DNA of 64,000 nt from Cohaesibacter celericrescens. Lineage in GTDB: Bacteria > Pseudomonadota > Alphaproteobacteria > Rhizobiales > Cohaesibacteraceae. The notes beneath the pieces were generated by a model, which did no database searches, was not told the DNA's origin, and saw only the letters and a list, made by a program, of their open reading frames with translations. The position numbers were made by a program, and so were the translations under genes. The stretch spans positions 124,001 through 188,000 of the forward strand of contig NZ_PKUQ01000047.1 in NCBI RefSeq assembly GCF_002866925.1, in the 5' to 3' direction. Shown one piece after another: positions 31,763 through 40,490 of this stretch. Numbering within the stretch: position 1 is the first letter of the stretch; every line of letters begins with the position of its first letter.

Positions 31763-32908
31763 TTATAGCACTGCTTGGAAGAGCTTGCGCAGGTTGTCAG
31801 CGGTCAGCTCAATGGGGTTGCCACCACAGGACGGGTCTTTCAATGCACCTTCAACCAGCTTGTCGATGTCGGGGTTGGTGACACCCAGATCGCTCATGCG
31901 TTTTGGGATGCCCAGACTGTCATTGAAGCCATCCACAAAGGCGCAGAAGTCATCAAAGCCACCGCTCAGTCCAAGATATTGGGTGATGATATCAAAGCGT
32001 TTTTCGATAGCAGGGCGGTTGAATTGAAGTACTGCCGGCATGCAGATCGCATTGGTGGTGCCGTGGTGGGTGTGATACATCGCACCGAGTGGATGGCTCA
32101 GGGCATGGATGGCACCAAGGCCCTTTTGAAAGGCGGTAGCCCCCATTGCTCCAGCGGACATCATGTTGGCTCTGGCTTCAATGTCGGTTCCGTCTTTATA
32201 GGCGCGAGGCAGGTTCTCGACGACCAGCCGCATGCCTTCCAAGGCAATGCCCTGGCTCATAGGATGATAATGCGGGCTGCTGAAAGCTTCAACACAATGC
32301 GCAAAGGCATCAAGGCCTGTGCCTGCGGTGATCGCTGGTGGCATGCCTACAGTCAGCTCTGGGTCACAAATCACCACAGCAGGCAACACTTTGGGATGGA
32401 AGATGATTTTCTTCTCGTGAGTGACCGAATTGGTGATGACGCTGGCGCGGCCCACTTCAGAGCCGGTGCCTGCGGTGGTGGGCACTGCCACGATGGGCAC
32501 AATGGCGTCGCTGTCGGCACGAGTCCACCAGTCTCCAATGTCTTCAAAATCCCAGATCGGGCGGATCTGGCCAGCCATAAAGGCAACCATTTTGCCAAGA
32601 TCAAGGCCGGAACCGCCACCAAAGGCGATCACACCATCGTGGTTGCCTGCCTTGAACGCTTCAACGCCAGCGCTGAGGTTGATCTCATTGGGGTTGGGGT
32701 CAACATCGCTAAAAATAGCACGACCCAGCCCAGCAGCCTCGATGACATCCAGAGTTGAAATGGTGACGGGCAGGGATGCCAGACCACGATCGGTGACAAG
32801 CAATGGATGCTTGATACCGGCTTGGGCACATGCTGCGCCGATTTCTGCAATGCGGCCAGCGCCGAATTTAATTGCGGTCGGATAGGACCAGTTGCCTGTG
32901 AGGGTCAT
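31763..32908 (-). CDS. Iron-containing alcohol dehydrogenase
   Basis: Group III metal-dependent alcohol dehydrogenase of 381 residues from the ATG at 32908, which overlaps the aldehyde dehydrogenase stop (ATGA). The long upstream frame is rejected. NAD-binding segment VIAFGGGSGLDLGK and VPTTAGTGSEVG. Metal ligands Asp and His in TGLDAFAHCVEAF, then two His in ALSHPLGAMYHTHHG. It is the last gene of the operon. With the ligase and aldehyde dehydrogenase beside it, a plausible job is oxidising the hydroxyl of a gamma-glutamylated amino alcohol (inference). Confidence 0.93.
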   Translation of the reverse strand: MTLTGNWSYPTAIKFGAGRIAEIGAACAQAGIKHPLLVTDRGLASLPVTISTLDVIEAAGLGRAIFSDVDPNPNEINLSAGVEAFKAGNHDGVIAFGGGSGLDLGKMVAFMAGQIRPIWDFEDIGDWWTRADSDAIVPIVAVPTTAGTGSEVGRASVITNSVTHEKKIIFHPKVLPAVVICDPELTVGMPPAITAGTGLDAFAHCVEAFSSPHYHPMSQGIALEGMRLVVENLPRAYKDGTDIEARANMMSAGAMGATAFQKGLGAIHALSHPLGAMYHTHHGTTNAICMPAVLQFNRPAIEKRFDIITQYLGLSGGFDDFCAFVDGFNDSLGIPKRMSDLGVTNPDIDKLVEGALKDPSCGGNPIELTADNLRKLFQAVL

Positions 32909-34287
32909 TGCGTCACCTTCTTGAGATGGTATGATTTTGGACGGGTCAGGTTCTGGTACCCGATAACAGACAAGCCGCCGCCGCGGCCGGTTTGCTTGCA
33001 GCCGGTCCAGCATAAGCCGGGGTCGAGATAGTCGGCACGATTCATGAAGACAGTGCCGGTTTCAATGCGGTCTCCCACAGCGATTGCACGGTCGATATCT
33101 TTGGTCCAAAGACTGGCTGTGAGGCCAAAGTCGCTGTCATTCATTAGCGCGATGGCTTCTTCGTCATCTTTCACAGACATGATGCCAACGACAGGCCCGA
33201 AGCTTTCTTCGCGCATGACCCGCATGTCATGGGTGACATTGGTCAGGATTTGTGGCGTCAGATAGGCACCGCCATCATCTTGCGCAAATGTCTCGATGTG
33301 GGCCTTGGCGCCGGCTTCAACGGCCTCGGCGATTTGGTCGCGGACTTCTTTGGCAAAGCGCACGTTGGCCATTGGACCGATGGTGGTCTCTTGGTTCAAA
33401 GGATTGCCAAGTTTGTAGCTATTGACGATGGCCACGGCTTTTTCGACAAAGGCATCGAACAGGCTCTCATGAACATAAATGCGCTCAATGCCACAACAGC
33501 ACTGGCCGGAGTTGAACATGGCTCCGTCGATCAGAGTGTCGACCGCTGCGTCAAGGTCGGCGTCCGGCATAACATAACCGGGGTCTTTGCCGCCCAGCTC
33601 TGTGCTTACGCCGGTGAAGGTGCCAGCAGCCGCACGTTCCATCGTTTGGCCCCCACCGACCGAGCCGGTGAAATTGATAAAATCAAAGGCGTTGTCAGCG
33701 ATGAGTGCAGAGGTGGTGTCATGGCTTAGGAACAGATTCTGGAAAACATCCTCAGGCACACCAGCGGCTTGGAAGGCTTTGACCATACGCTCGCCGACGA
33801 GAAGCGTTTGCGTGGAATGCTTCAACATCACTGTGTTGCCTGCGATCAGGGCAGGGGCCACAGTGTTGATGGCGGTCATATAGGGGTAATTCCATGGCGC
33901 AACCACCAAGACGACCCCATGCGGCAGGCGCTTGATGTAGCGTTTGAAGGTGGCGTCCTCACCGACCATGATATCGGCCAATGCTTCTTGCGCAATGGAG
34001 GCCATGTGGCTGGCCCGCTCGTTGAAGCCACCAAATTCACCGCCGTAGCGCACGGGGCGTCCCATCATTTGGGCTAGCTCTGGCACTATTTCATTGTTCA
34101 TCTCGCCCACTTTGGCGACCCCGGCCATGACGAGCGCAATCCGCTCTTGCAGGGGCCTTGCAGCCCAAGCAGCCTGCGCTTTGCGTGCCGTCTTGGCGGC
34201 AGACTTGGCGTCTTGCAAAGACAGAACAGGGCGCTCTGCAAAAACCGACCCATCAATGGGGGAGATACATTTCAGCATCTGTGACAT
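32905..34287 (-). CDS. Aldehyde dehydrogenase family protein
   Basis: NAD(P)-dependent aldehyde dehydrogenase of 460 residues. The nucleotide-binding block is VVAPWNYPYMTAINTVAPAL, the general base Glu is in STELGGKDPGYV and the catalytic Cys in FNSGQCCCGIERIYVHE. It lies 12 bp after the ligase gene and overlaps the alcohol dehydrogenase gene. Probably oxidises the aldehyde formed by the alcohol dehydrogenase to a carboxylate (inference). Confidence 0.93.
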   Translation of the reverse strand: MSQMLKCISPIDGSVFAERPVLSLQDAKSAAKTARKAQAAWAARPLQERIALVMAGVAKVGEMNNEIVPELAQMMGRPVRYGGEFGGFNERASHMASIAQEALADIMVGEDATFKRYIKRLPHGVVLVVAPWNYPYMTAINTVAPALIAGNTVMLKHSTQTLLVGERMVKAFQAAGVPEDVFQNLFLSHDTTSALIADNAFDFINFTGSVGGGQTMERAAAGTFTGVSTELGGKDPGYVMPDADLDAAVDTLIDGAMFNSGQCCCGIERIYVHESLFDAFVEKAVAIVNSYKLGNPLNQETTIGPMANVRFAKEVRDQIAEAVEAGAKAHIETFAQDDGGAYLTPQILTNVTHDMRVMREESFGPVVGIMSVKDDEEAIALMNDSDFGLTASLWTKDIDRAIAVGDRIETGTVFMNRADYLDPGLCWTGCKQTGRGGGLSVIGYQNLTRPKSYHLKKVTQ

Positions 34288-34299
34288 GGGAGTTCCTTA

Positions 34300-35661
34300 T
34301 TATGCGCGCTCTAAACCGCGCGCGACTTCATAGTCGGTCACTATTTTGTTGAATTCGTCAATTTCCCACTCGGCCGCGCGGGCATAGTGGTCGATCACAT
34401 CATCGCCCATGGCTTCGCGCAGCATGGAAGAATCTATCAGTGCCGCGCGCGCATCGCGCAAGGTCCGCGGAACGTGATGTTGGTCGTCATTTGCATATGC
34501 GTCCCCTGAATAGGCTTCAGGCAGGGGGAGCTTTTCTTCGATGCCTTTGAGGCCCGCTGCCAACAGTGCAGCTTGTGCCAGATAGGGGTTCATATCGGCG
34601 CCAGGGGTGCGGCATTCGATACGCACCGCTTTTGAACCTTCACCGCAAAGCCGATAGGCGGCGGTACGATTGTCGACCGACCAGACGATCTGGGTCGGTG
34701 CAAAGGTGCCTTTGGCAAAGCGTTTGTAGCTGTTGATATAGGGGGCCAAGAAATAGGTGTAATCGGCGGCATATTTCATCAGGCCTGCAACATAATGATC
34801 CATCAATTCTGATTTGCCCAGCGGCCTGTCCGGGTCGAAGAAAGCGTTTGTGTCGTCTTTCCAGAGTGATTGATGCACGTGGGAGGCGCTGCCGACACGG
34901 TCTTTGTGCCATTTGGGCAAAAAGGACGCGGCCAAACCATGCTGATGGGCAATTTCCTTGATGCCATGTTTGGCAAGCGTGTGGTGATCAGCGGTGGCCA
35001 GAGCATCTGAATATTTGATATTCAGCTCTTCCTGACCGGCTTCAGCTTCGCCTTTGGAGCCTTCAATCGGGATGCCCATTTCGCGCAAATGATTGCGGAT
35101 CGGACGCATCACATATTCTTCCTTGGACGTTTGGAAGATGTGATAATCCTCGTTGTAGTTGGAAATAGGCTCCAGTTTGAAACCGCTTTTGGCGATGTCG
35201 TCATGGGTGCCTTTGAAGAGGAAAAATTCCAGCTCGGTCGCCATGATGGCTGTCAGGCCCAGAGCATTTGCGCGTGCGATCTGTTTTTTCAGCATCTCAC
35301 GCGGGGAATGGGGAACAGGCGCGTGTGTGTGATGGTCCAGAACGTCGCACAGAACCATGGCCGTGCCTTCCAGCCATGGCACAGGCCGCAGGGTGGTCAG
35401 GTCTGGCTTCATGACATAATCGCCATAGCCGCTTTGCCAGCTGGTCGAGGCATAGCCCTCGGGCGTTGCCATCGTCAAATCGGTTGCAAGCAGATAGTTG
35501 CAGCAGTGGGTTTCGTCTTGTGCAATCTCAAGAAATGCTTCGGCATGAAAGCGCTTGCCCATGAGGCGCCCTTGCATGTCGATCATGCAAACCAGAACTG
35601 TGTCAATCAGTTTGCTGGCAATGGATTTTTTGAGAGTATCAACGGTCATGGCTTGGTTCAT
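34300..35661 (-). CDS. Glutamine-synthetase-like ligase, probable gamma-glutamyl amine synthetase
   Basis: Glutamine synthetase fold, 453 residues, ATP-dependent. Metal-binding Glu residues are in MATELEFFLF and EAEAGQEELNI. KWHKDRVGSASHVHQSL holds the conserved His, and FAPTQIVWSVDNRTAAYRL and VRIECRTPGADMNPYLAQAA are the nucleotide and glutamate regions. The adenylylation Tyr loop of true GlnA is not recognisable. Context (TRAP importer, alcohol and aldehyde dehydrogenases, amidohydrolase) points to glutamylation of an imported amine, as in PuuA-, GmaS- or ethanolamine-type ligases. Substrate unknown; ethanolamine is the best fit to the enzyme set. Confidence 0.9.
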   Translation of the reverse strand: MNQAMTVDTLKKSIASKLIDTVLVCMIDMQGRLMGKRFHAEAFLEIAQDETHCCNYLLATDLTMATPEGYASTSWQSGYGDYVMKPDLTTLRPVPWLEGTAMVLCDVLDHHTHAPVPHSPREMLKKQIARANALGLTAIMATELEFFLFKGTHDDIAKSGFKLEPISNYNEDYHIFQTSKEEYVMRPIRNHLREMGIPIEGSKGEAEAGQEELNIKYSDALATADHHTLAKHGIKEIAHQHGLAASFLPKWHKDRVGSASHVHQSLWKDDTNAFFDPDRPLGKSELMDHYVAGLMKYAADYTYFLAPYINSYKRFAKGTFAPTQIVWSVDNRTAAYRLCGEGSKAVRIECRTPGADMNPYLAQAALLAAGLKGIEEKLPLPEAYSGDAYANDDQHHVPRTLRDARAALIDSSMLREAMGDDVIDHYARAAEWEIDEFNKIVTDYEVARGLERA

Positions 35662-35680
35662 GGCGTATTTTCCAAAGAGG

Positions 35681-35708
35681 GCTGGAGACGGGAAACCCGC
35701 CTCCGGCT
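35681..35708 (-). repeat. Intercistronic stem-loop after dctP
   Basis: GCTGGAGACGGG and the facing CCCGCCTCCGGC pair over about 12 bp (one mismatch, one G-U) with an AAA loop. It lies in the 54-bp gap between the binding-protein gene and the ligase gene and is probably an mRNA-stabilising or attenuating hairpin, as at 22734-22767. Confidence 0.65.
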
Positions 35709-35715
35709 ATCTGTA

Positions 35716-36753
35716 TCAAGAGTAACGATATGGGCGACCTGCTTTTTGCATGTCGGCATTGTATTTCTTGATGATTTCGACAACTTTTGCTTTTGTCTCG
35801 GACTCTGCTGCCACTTCATCCCAGAAGACAACTGCTGCGTCTTCTACCTGTTTCCATTCCTCATCAGGAATAGATGTCAGTTTCATTTTGGTGCCGTCAA
35901 CGCGCAGGCTGGCTTCTCCACCCCAATACCACCACTGGCGATAATAATGGGACTGATCACAACAAACGCGGAACAGCGCTTGCAGATCTTCAGGCAACTC
36001 GTTCCAGCGGCCCATATTAGCAAAGAAAGAGCCTGCCCATGCGCCGGAGATGTTGTTGGTGAGGAAGTAGTTGGTCACATCTGCCCAACCGACGGTGTAA
36101 TCTTCGGTGATGCCGGACCATGCGACGCCGTCCAGCTCGCCGGTTTGCATGGCAACTTCAATGTCTTCCCATGGCAGGGTGACAGGCACAACGCCGAACT
36201 GGCTGAGGAAGCGACCAGCGGTTGGGAAGGTGAAGACTTTTTTGCCCTTCAGGTCGGCCAAAGAGTTGATCGGGTCTTTGGTGGCAAAGTGGCATGGATC
36301 CCAAGATCCGGCTGAGATGTGTTTGACGCCGACTTTGGAATATTCTTCATCCCAGATTTCATTCAGACCATATTGGTTGAACAGCACTGGTACATCGAGG
36401 GAATAACGGGAGGCAAACGGGAAGTAGCCACCGAAGACGGTGACATCGGTCGGAGATGCCATTGAATCGTCATCGGACTGAACCGCATCAATCGTGCCTT
36501 TTTGCAAGGCGCGGAACAACTCACCTGTTGGGACCAGCTGATCGGCATAAAACAGCTCGATCTGCATGCGATCACCTGCAATCTGGTTAAACAGTTTGAT
36601 TGCAGGATCAATGACATGGGCGGCCAGAGCCGGGCCAGCATAAGTTTGCATGCGCCACTTGATGGTGCTTTGTGCAAGGGCTGGGGTCGCCAGAGGTGCA
36701 GCAGCAGCGCCAATCGCTGCTGTCTTTAAAAAATTACGTCTCGAAGTTGTCAT
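35716..36753 (-). CDS. TRAP transporter substrate-binding protein (DctP family)
   Basis: Periplasmic binding protein of 345 residues. The N-terminus TTSRRNFLKTAAIGAAAAP is a twin-arginine-type signal with cleavage near ALA. Family features are the helix-rich middle, WRMQTYAGPALAAHVIDPA, the ligand-gripping Arg region around TFPTAGRFLSQFG, and an aromatic-rich stretch SHYYRQWWYWGG near 275. The aromatic residues could suit a cationic amine ligand, but this is inference. GGAG precedes the ATG. Confidence 0.92.
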   Translation of the reverse strand: MTTSRRNFLKTAAIGAAAAPLATPALAQSTIKWRMQTYAGPALAAHVIDPAIKLFNQIAGDRMQIELFYADQLVPTGELFRALQKGTIDAVQSDDDSMASPTDVTVFGGYFPFASRYSLDVPVLFNQYGLNEIWDEEYSKVGVKHISAGSWDPCHFATKDPINSLADLKGKKVFTFPTAGRFLSQFGVVPVTLPWEDIEVAMQTGELDGVAWSGITEDYTVGWADVTNYFLTNNISGAWAGSFFANMGRWNELPEDLQALFRVCCDQSHYYRQWWYWGGEASLRVDGTKMKLTSIPDEEWKQVEDAAVVFWDEVAAESETKAKVVEIIKKYNADMQKAGRPYRYS

Positions 36754-36805
36754 TTGTGTTCTCCATTTGAGTGATTGCCGGTTTCTTTTGAAACTCTTGC
36801 ATTTA

Positions 36806-38122
36806 TTAATTGTAGATCGCTTCTGGAAGCCAAAGTGCGATCTGAGGAAAAAGCATAATGATGATCAATGTCAGAACCATCACACCAACGAAGGGCACGA
36901 TGGATCGGTAGATATCACGCAAGCCGATTTCCGGAGGAGCCATGGCGCGCATGAGGAACAGATTGTAGCCAAAAGGCGGTGTCATATAGGCGATCTGGGT
37001 GGTGATGGTGTACAGCACGCCATACCAGATTAGATCGAAACCAAGAGCGCCGACAAGGGGAACATAGAGCGGAGCGACAATAACAAGCATCGCCGTATCA
37101 TCCAGAAAGGTTCCCATGATGATGAAGCTGAGCTGCATCAGAATCAGGATCATCCATGGGGACAGTCCCATTTGCTCGGTGAAGAGATTTTCCATCGCCT
37201 TGACGGCACCCAGTCCATCAAACACAGCACCAAAGCCCAACGCCGCGACAATGATCCACATGAACATGCAAGAGATGCCCAGAGTCTGGCGGGTGCAGGT
37301 TTGAAAGATTTTCCAAGTCATTCGCCGTTTGAGAATCGACGCAGCAAGAGCTGTAAGGGCGCCAATGGCTGAACTTTCGACCAGAGATGTCCAGCCGTTG
37401 ACAAACGGCACCATCATGGTTGCGAAAATGGCCAATGGCAGGATGCCTGCGCCCAATAGGCGGATTTTCTCTGAGCGTGGCACGTTTCCAGCTTCGTGGA
37501 GTGCAGGCCCCAATTTGGGGTTGATGCGACAGCGGATCCAGATGTAGAGAATGAACATGGCGGCCATCAGCAGGCCGGGAACGATACCAGCCAGCCAAAG
37601 CTGTCCAACGGGCTGACGGGCAATCATGGCATAGAGCACCAGAACCACCGATGGCGGCACCAGAATGCCAAGCGAAGACCCCGCCTGAATGACGCCGGTC
37701 ACCATTATTTTGTCATAGCCACGTTTGAGCAGCTCGGGCAGGGCAATGGTGGCGCCAATCGCCATTCCGGCAACGGACAAGCCGTTCATCGCCGATATCA
37801 ACACCATAAGGCCAATGGTGCCCATGGCAAGGCCGCCGCTGACATCGCCAAACCAGACATGGAACATGCGATAAAGATCATCGGCCAAACGGCTTTCGGA
37901 CAATACATATCCCATGAAAATAAACATTGGCAGAGTGAGCAGAGGGTACCATTTCATGAGTTTCATGGCCGCAGAAAACGGAATGTCCTGCCCGCCTGTT
38001 CCCCATAAGGCCATGGCCGCAATGGCCGCAATGGCGCCAATTGCACCAAAGACCCGCTGACCTGAAAACAGCATCAGCATCATTGAGGCGAACATAAAGA
38101 TTGCAATGTGCTCTTGGCTCAT
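36806..38122 (-). CDS. TRAP transporter large permease (DctM)
   Basis: Large membrane subunit of 438 residues from the ATG at 38122, which overlaps the DctQ stop by ATGA. An open frame to 38254 is rejected. About twelve to thirteen membrane spans. Family signatures are PMFIFMGYVLSES, AGSSLGILVPPSVVLVLYAM and GTFLDDTAMLVIVAPLYVPL. Ion-coupled import partner of DctQ and DctP. Confidence 0.94.
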   Translation of the reverse strand: MSQEHIAIFMFASMMLMLFSGQRVFGAIGAIAAIAAMALWGTGGQDIPFSAAMKLMKWYPLLTLPMFIFMGYVLSESRLADDLYRMFHVWFGDVSGGLAMGTIGLMVLISAMNGLSVAGMAIGATIALPELLKRGYDKIMVTGVIQAGSSLGILVPPSVVLVLYAMIARQPVGQLWLAGIVPGLLMAAMFILYIWIRCRINPKLGPALHEAGNVPRSEKIRLLGAGILPLAIFATMMVPFVNGWTSLVESSAIGALTALAASILKRRMTWKIFQTCTRQTLGISCMFMWIIVAALGFGAVFDGLGAVKAMENLFTEQMGLSPWMILILMQLSFIIMGTFLDDTAMLVIVAPLYVPLVGALGFDLIWYGVLYTITTQIAYMTPPFGYNLFLMRAMAPPEIGLRDIYRSIVPFVGVMVLTLIIIMLFPQIALWLPEAIYN

Positions 38123-38700
38123 TCTTTCACCTCTGGAATGGAGTGGCCGGCAAGTCGGGCGATGTCTTTGCCCAACTCTGCGAGGGCCTGCAACAGCATC
38201 ATCAGGACGCCTGTTACCATGATGGCTTTGATGGGCCAGACATAGGGTCGCCATGCGGTTGAAGACCGTTCTAACCGTCCCACTTCTTCGCTGCCGATGA
38301 TTAGGCCAACAAAATAGCTGATAGGGTCAGATCCCCAGTATCCCAATGAGTAGGCCGTTGAACTAAGGCCGCCATAAAGCAGAACACCCAGATAATAGAC
38401 CAAGAAAAGAACGGTGAAACAATCGACGGCTGCTTTTCGTCTTTTCGACCAGTCGCCATAAAATAGGTCCATGCGTACATTGGACCCCATCAGGAGCGAA
38501 TAGGGACCACCAAGCATATAATAGGCGACCATGGCGAACTGGGCCATTTCCAAGGTCCACAGGGATGGGCTGAAGAATGTTTTGGAGACGGAAGACCACA
38601 GCAGGATCGCCATAAGCACAAATAGGCCATACATTACGACGCGTCCTACGCGAAGATTGAAGCCGTCAACCAAATCGATGAAGCGCAAAAGGGCCTTCAT
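38119..38700 (-). CDS. TRAP transporter small permease (DctQ)
   Basis: Small membrane subunit of 193 residues with four predicted spans (FVLMAILLWSSVS, a second around FAMVAYYMLGG, a third at FTVLFLVYYLGVLLYGG, and a fourth near IKAIMVTGVLMMLL). It overlaps both neighbours by four bases. The extra segment between spans three and four (YFVGLIIGSEEVGRLERSS) is longer than in minimal DctQ proteins. Confidence 0.88.
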   Translation of the reverse strand: MKALLRFIDLVDGFNLRVGRVVMYGLFVLMAILLWSSVSKTFFSPSLWTLEMAQFAMVAYYMLGGPYSLLMGSNVRMDLFYGDWSKRRKAAVDCFTVLFLVYYLGVLLYGGLSSTAYSLGYWGSDPISYFVGLIIGSEEVGRLERSSTAWRPYVWPIKAIMVTGVLMMLLQALAELGKDIARLAGHSIPEVKE

Positions 38701-39482
38701 GAAGCGTTCGCCTTTCTCTGCCTATCTTGATGCAGGGTCTCGTGTGCCTGCAAAATGGATTGAGCGAGATGGTCGGCCATTTCTTTGGCTTTGTCCTGTG
38801 TGTTTATGAGGTCATTGCGAATTTCGATCATGGTCGCGTCCAGATCGAGATCTTCAGCGTGCTTTCGAAGGCTGTAGGTGACGCCGTCTGTCGCGTCATA
38901 AGGTTCGTTCAGCGCTGATTTGAAACGACCGCGCTCCTGCTCGATGGTCTGGATTGCGTCGCTGAAGCCTGAGTTTTTGTCAAATAGAAATCCAAGTTCA
39001 ACCAGCCGTTGGCCACCATTGTAAACAGGGGTAAAGCTGTGAATTGTCAGGACGGTGACAGGCGTTTTGGATCTTTTGATTTGGGCGCGGATCAGGTCTT
39101 GGGCTGCGGAATGAAAGGGTTCGTGAACAAGTGCAAAGCGCAATTGTCTCTCATCATCGGTGAGATCTTTGTTGCCTGGAATCGAGAAGACCTCGCTCTT
39201 CACTGGCATGCAATCGGGGGCCTGAAGAGGGCGGTTGCAATCATAAACGAGGCGCGATACGCCGCCCGCAACCAAAGGCGCGTCTAGAAGCTGCGACAGT
39301 CCGGTTGCGACGTCCAATGCGCCAATGTCCCACGCCGCATGCGAAGCGCGCGCTTCGGGATCAAGTCCCAAGTTGCCCAACTCTTGCGGGATGTCTTTGG
39401 CCGCATGTTCACATAACAGCACAAACGGTGCTTTTCCGCTTGTTCCGTGAAATTGAATTGGGGACCATGTCCGTATGGTCAT
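38697..39482 (-). CDS. N-formylglutamate amidohydrolase family protein, possible gamma-glutamyl amide hydrolase
   Basis: Amidohydrolase of 261 residues, first gene of the TRAP/ligase operon. It shares the fold of HutG (compare APFVLLCEHAAKDIPQEL and LTIHSFTPVYNG) but is clearly divergent from the HutG in this window. It contains SRLVYDCNRPLQAPDCMP and the His/Glu region LVHEPFHSAA. Since histidine breakdown already has its own deformylase, this copy probably removes glutamate from a gamma-glutamylated product of the pathway (inference). Divergent from the RpiR gene with a short A+T-rich gap. Confidence 0.88.
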   Translation of the reverse strand: MTIRTWSPIQFHGTSGKAPFVLLCEHAAKDIPQELGNLGLDPEARASHAAWDIGALDVATGLSQLLDAPLVAGGVSRLVYDCNRPLQAPDCMPVKSEVFSIPGNKDLTDDERQLRFALVHEPFHSAAQDLIRAQIKRSKTPVTVLTIHSFTPVYNGGQRLVELGFLFDKNSGFSDAIQTIEQERGRFKSALNEPYDATDGVTYSLRKHAEDLDLDATMIEIRNDLINTQDKAKEMADHLAQSILQAHETLHQDRQRKANAS

Positions 39483-39505
39483 ATTTTATTCTCCCCGGTT
39501 GCCTT

Positions 39506-39564
39506 TGTAAAGAAAACTACAGGCAGGGATGAAAAGTCAATTTTTTTCTGTATTTTTTTCTACA
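39506..39564. promoter_or_regulatory. Two TGTA-N8-TACA boxes, candidate RpiR operators
   Basis: Two 16-bp boxes of the form TGTA-N8-TACA occupy 39506-39521 (core AAGAAAAC) and 39549-39564 (core TTTTTTTC), centres 43 bp apart. They lie between the amidohydrolase start (39482, minus) and the rpiR start (39585, plus) in strongly A+T-rich DNA. RpiR-family HexR is known to bind TGTA...TACA palindromes, so these fit the adjacent regulator. Confidence 0.6.
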
Positions 39565-39584
39565 TTATTCTTTATGGTGTAATT

Positions 39585-40466
39585 ATGAAGCAAGGAATTG
39601 ACAATGAAAAAATGCTTGTTCGCGATTTGATTGAACAGCATAAATCGGCCTTTACACCTGCTGAACGCCGGTTGGTCCCTTATTTGAAAGACGATTCACT
39701 GGCGATCGAATTGAAGTCGATTACCGAGCTGGCGATTGCTGCCGACGTGTCGACCCCCACGGTCATTCGGTTTGCACGTAAGCTGGGGTTTCACGGCTTT
39801 CCCGATATGCAGGGGGCGGTCCGTGCCGAGTTGGCTGAACGCATCAAACAGCCGTTGGCAAAAATTGATGGACATGTGTCTTCTGCCCACAATGACCACG
39901 TGGCCAATCGTTTTTCGTTTCAGGTGGTCGAGAATATCAATCGCACGATGAGTCAGTTGGACTATCGGATGTTTGATGATGTGGCGAACATGTTGGGCGA
40001 TCCGAAAAACAAGGTCTATCTCCGCGGCGGTAAAATCTCGCAGTCGAGTGCCTATCATTTCTTCAATCACTTACAGATCATACGCCCCAACGTCTCCATG
40101 TTGGGGGCGTCTCCCAGTGTTTGGCCCCAAACCCTGCTGGATTTGGATTCGTCTTCCGTTTTGATCCTGTTTGATATCCGCCGCTATGAAAAAGAGCTTG
40201 AGAAACTGGCGCTGCTGGCAGCTTCTCAAGGTGCCAAAATTGTATTGTTTACCGACCAGTGGGGATCGCCCATTGAACGTATTGCCGACAATTGTTTTCG
40301 GGCGATGGTGGAAGCGCCTTCAAGCTGGGATTCGACAATCGCCATCAATCTGCTTGTTGAATGCATGATCGCCCATATTCAAAATTCAAATCCTGAACGA
40401 AGTGCCGATCGTATCAAAGAGATGGAAAAGATGATCGGCGTTGCTGAGATCTTCCGGAAGAGTTGA
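39585..40466 (+). CDS. RpiR/MurR-family transcriptional regulator
   Basis: Regulator of 293 residues from the ATG at 39585. The open frame extends to 39447 but would cover the operator boxes and part of the divergent gene. Helix-turn-helix at about 35-75 (SITELAIAADVSTPTVIRFARKLGF), then a SIS domain (KVYLRGGKISQSSAYHF, SVLILFDIRRYEKEL, AKIVLFTDQWGSPI). The SIS sugar-phosphate pocket is degenerate in appearance. Expected to control the divergent TRAP/ligase operon. Confidence 0.92.
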   Translation: MKQGIDNEKMLVRDLIEQHKSAFTPAERRLVPYLKDDSLAIELKSITELAIAADVSTPTVIRFARKLGFHGFPDMQGAVRAELAERIKQPLAKIDGHVSSAHNDHVANRFSFQVVENINRTMSQLDYRMFDDVANMLGDPKNKVYLRGGKISQSSAYHFFNHLQIIRPNVSMLGASPSVWPQTLLDLDSSSVLILFDIRRYEKELEKLALLAASQGAKIVLFTDQWGSPIERIADNCFRAMVEAPSSWDSTIAINLLVECMIAHIQNSNPERSADRIKEMEKMIGVAEIFRKS

Positions 40467-40490
40467 TACAAGCCCTTGATGCTAGTGGGG

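Noticed and set aside
31775-32758. Open frame of 327 codons on the plus strand opposite the iron alcohol dehydrogenase
   Set aside because: Mirror of a conserved gene with no motifs of its own.
34300-35661. True glutamine synthetase (glnA) or PuuA putrescine ligase
   Set aside because: The adenylylation loop of GlnA is not recognisable, and the operon lacks the PuuB/PuuD-type putrescine genes and has an alcohol dehydrogenase instead.
35089-36315. Open frame of 408 codons on the plus strand across dctP and the ligase gene
   Set aside because: Antisense shadow of two well-supported genes, with no recognisable domain.
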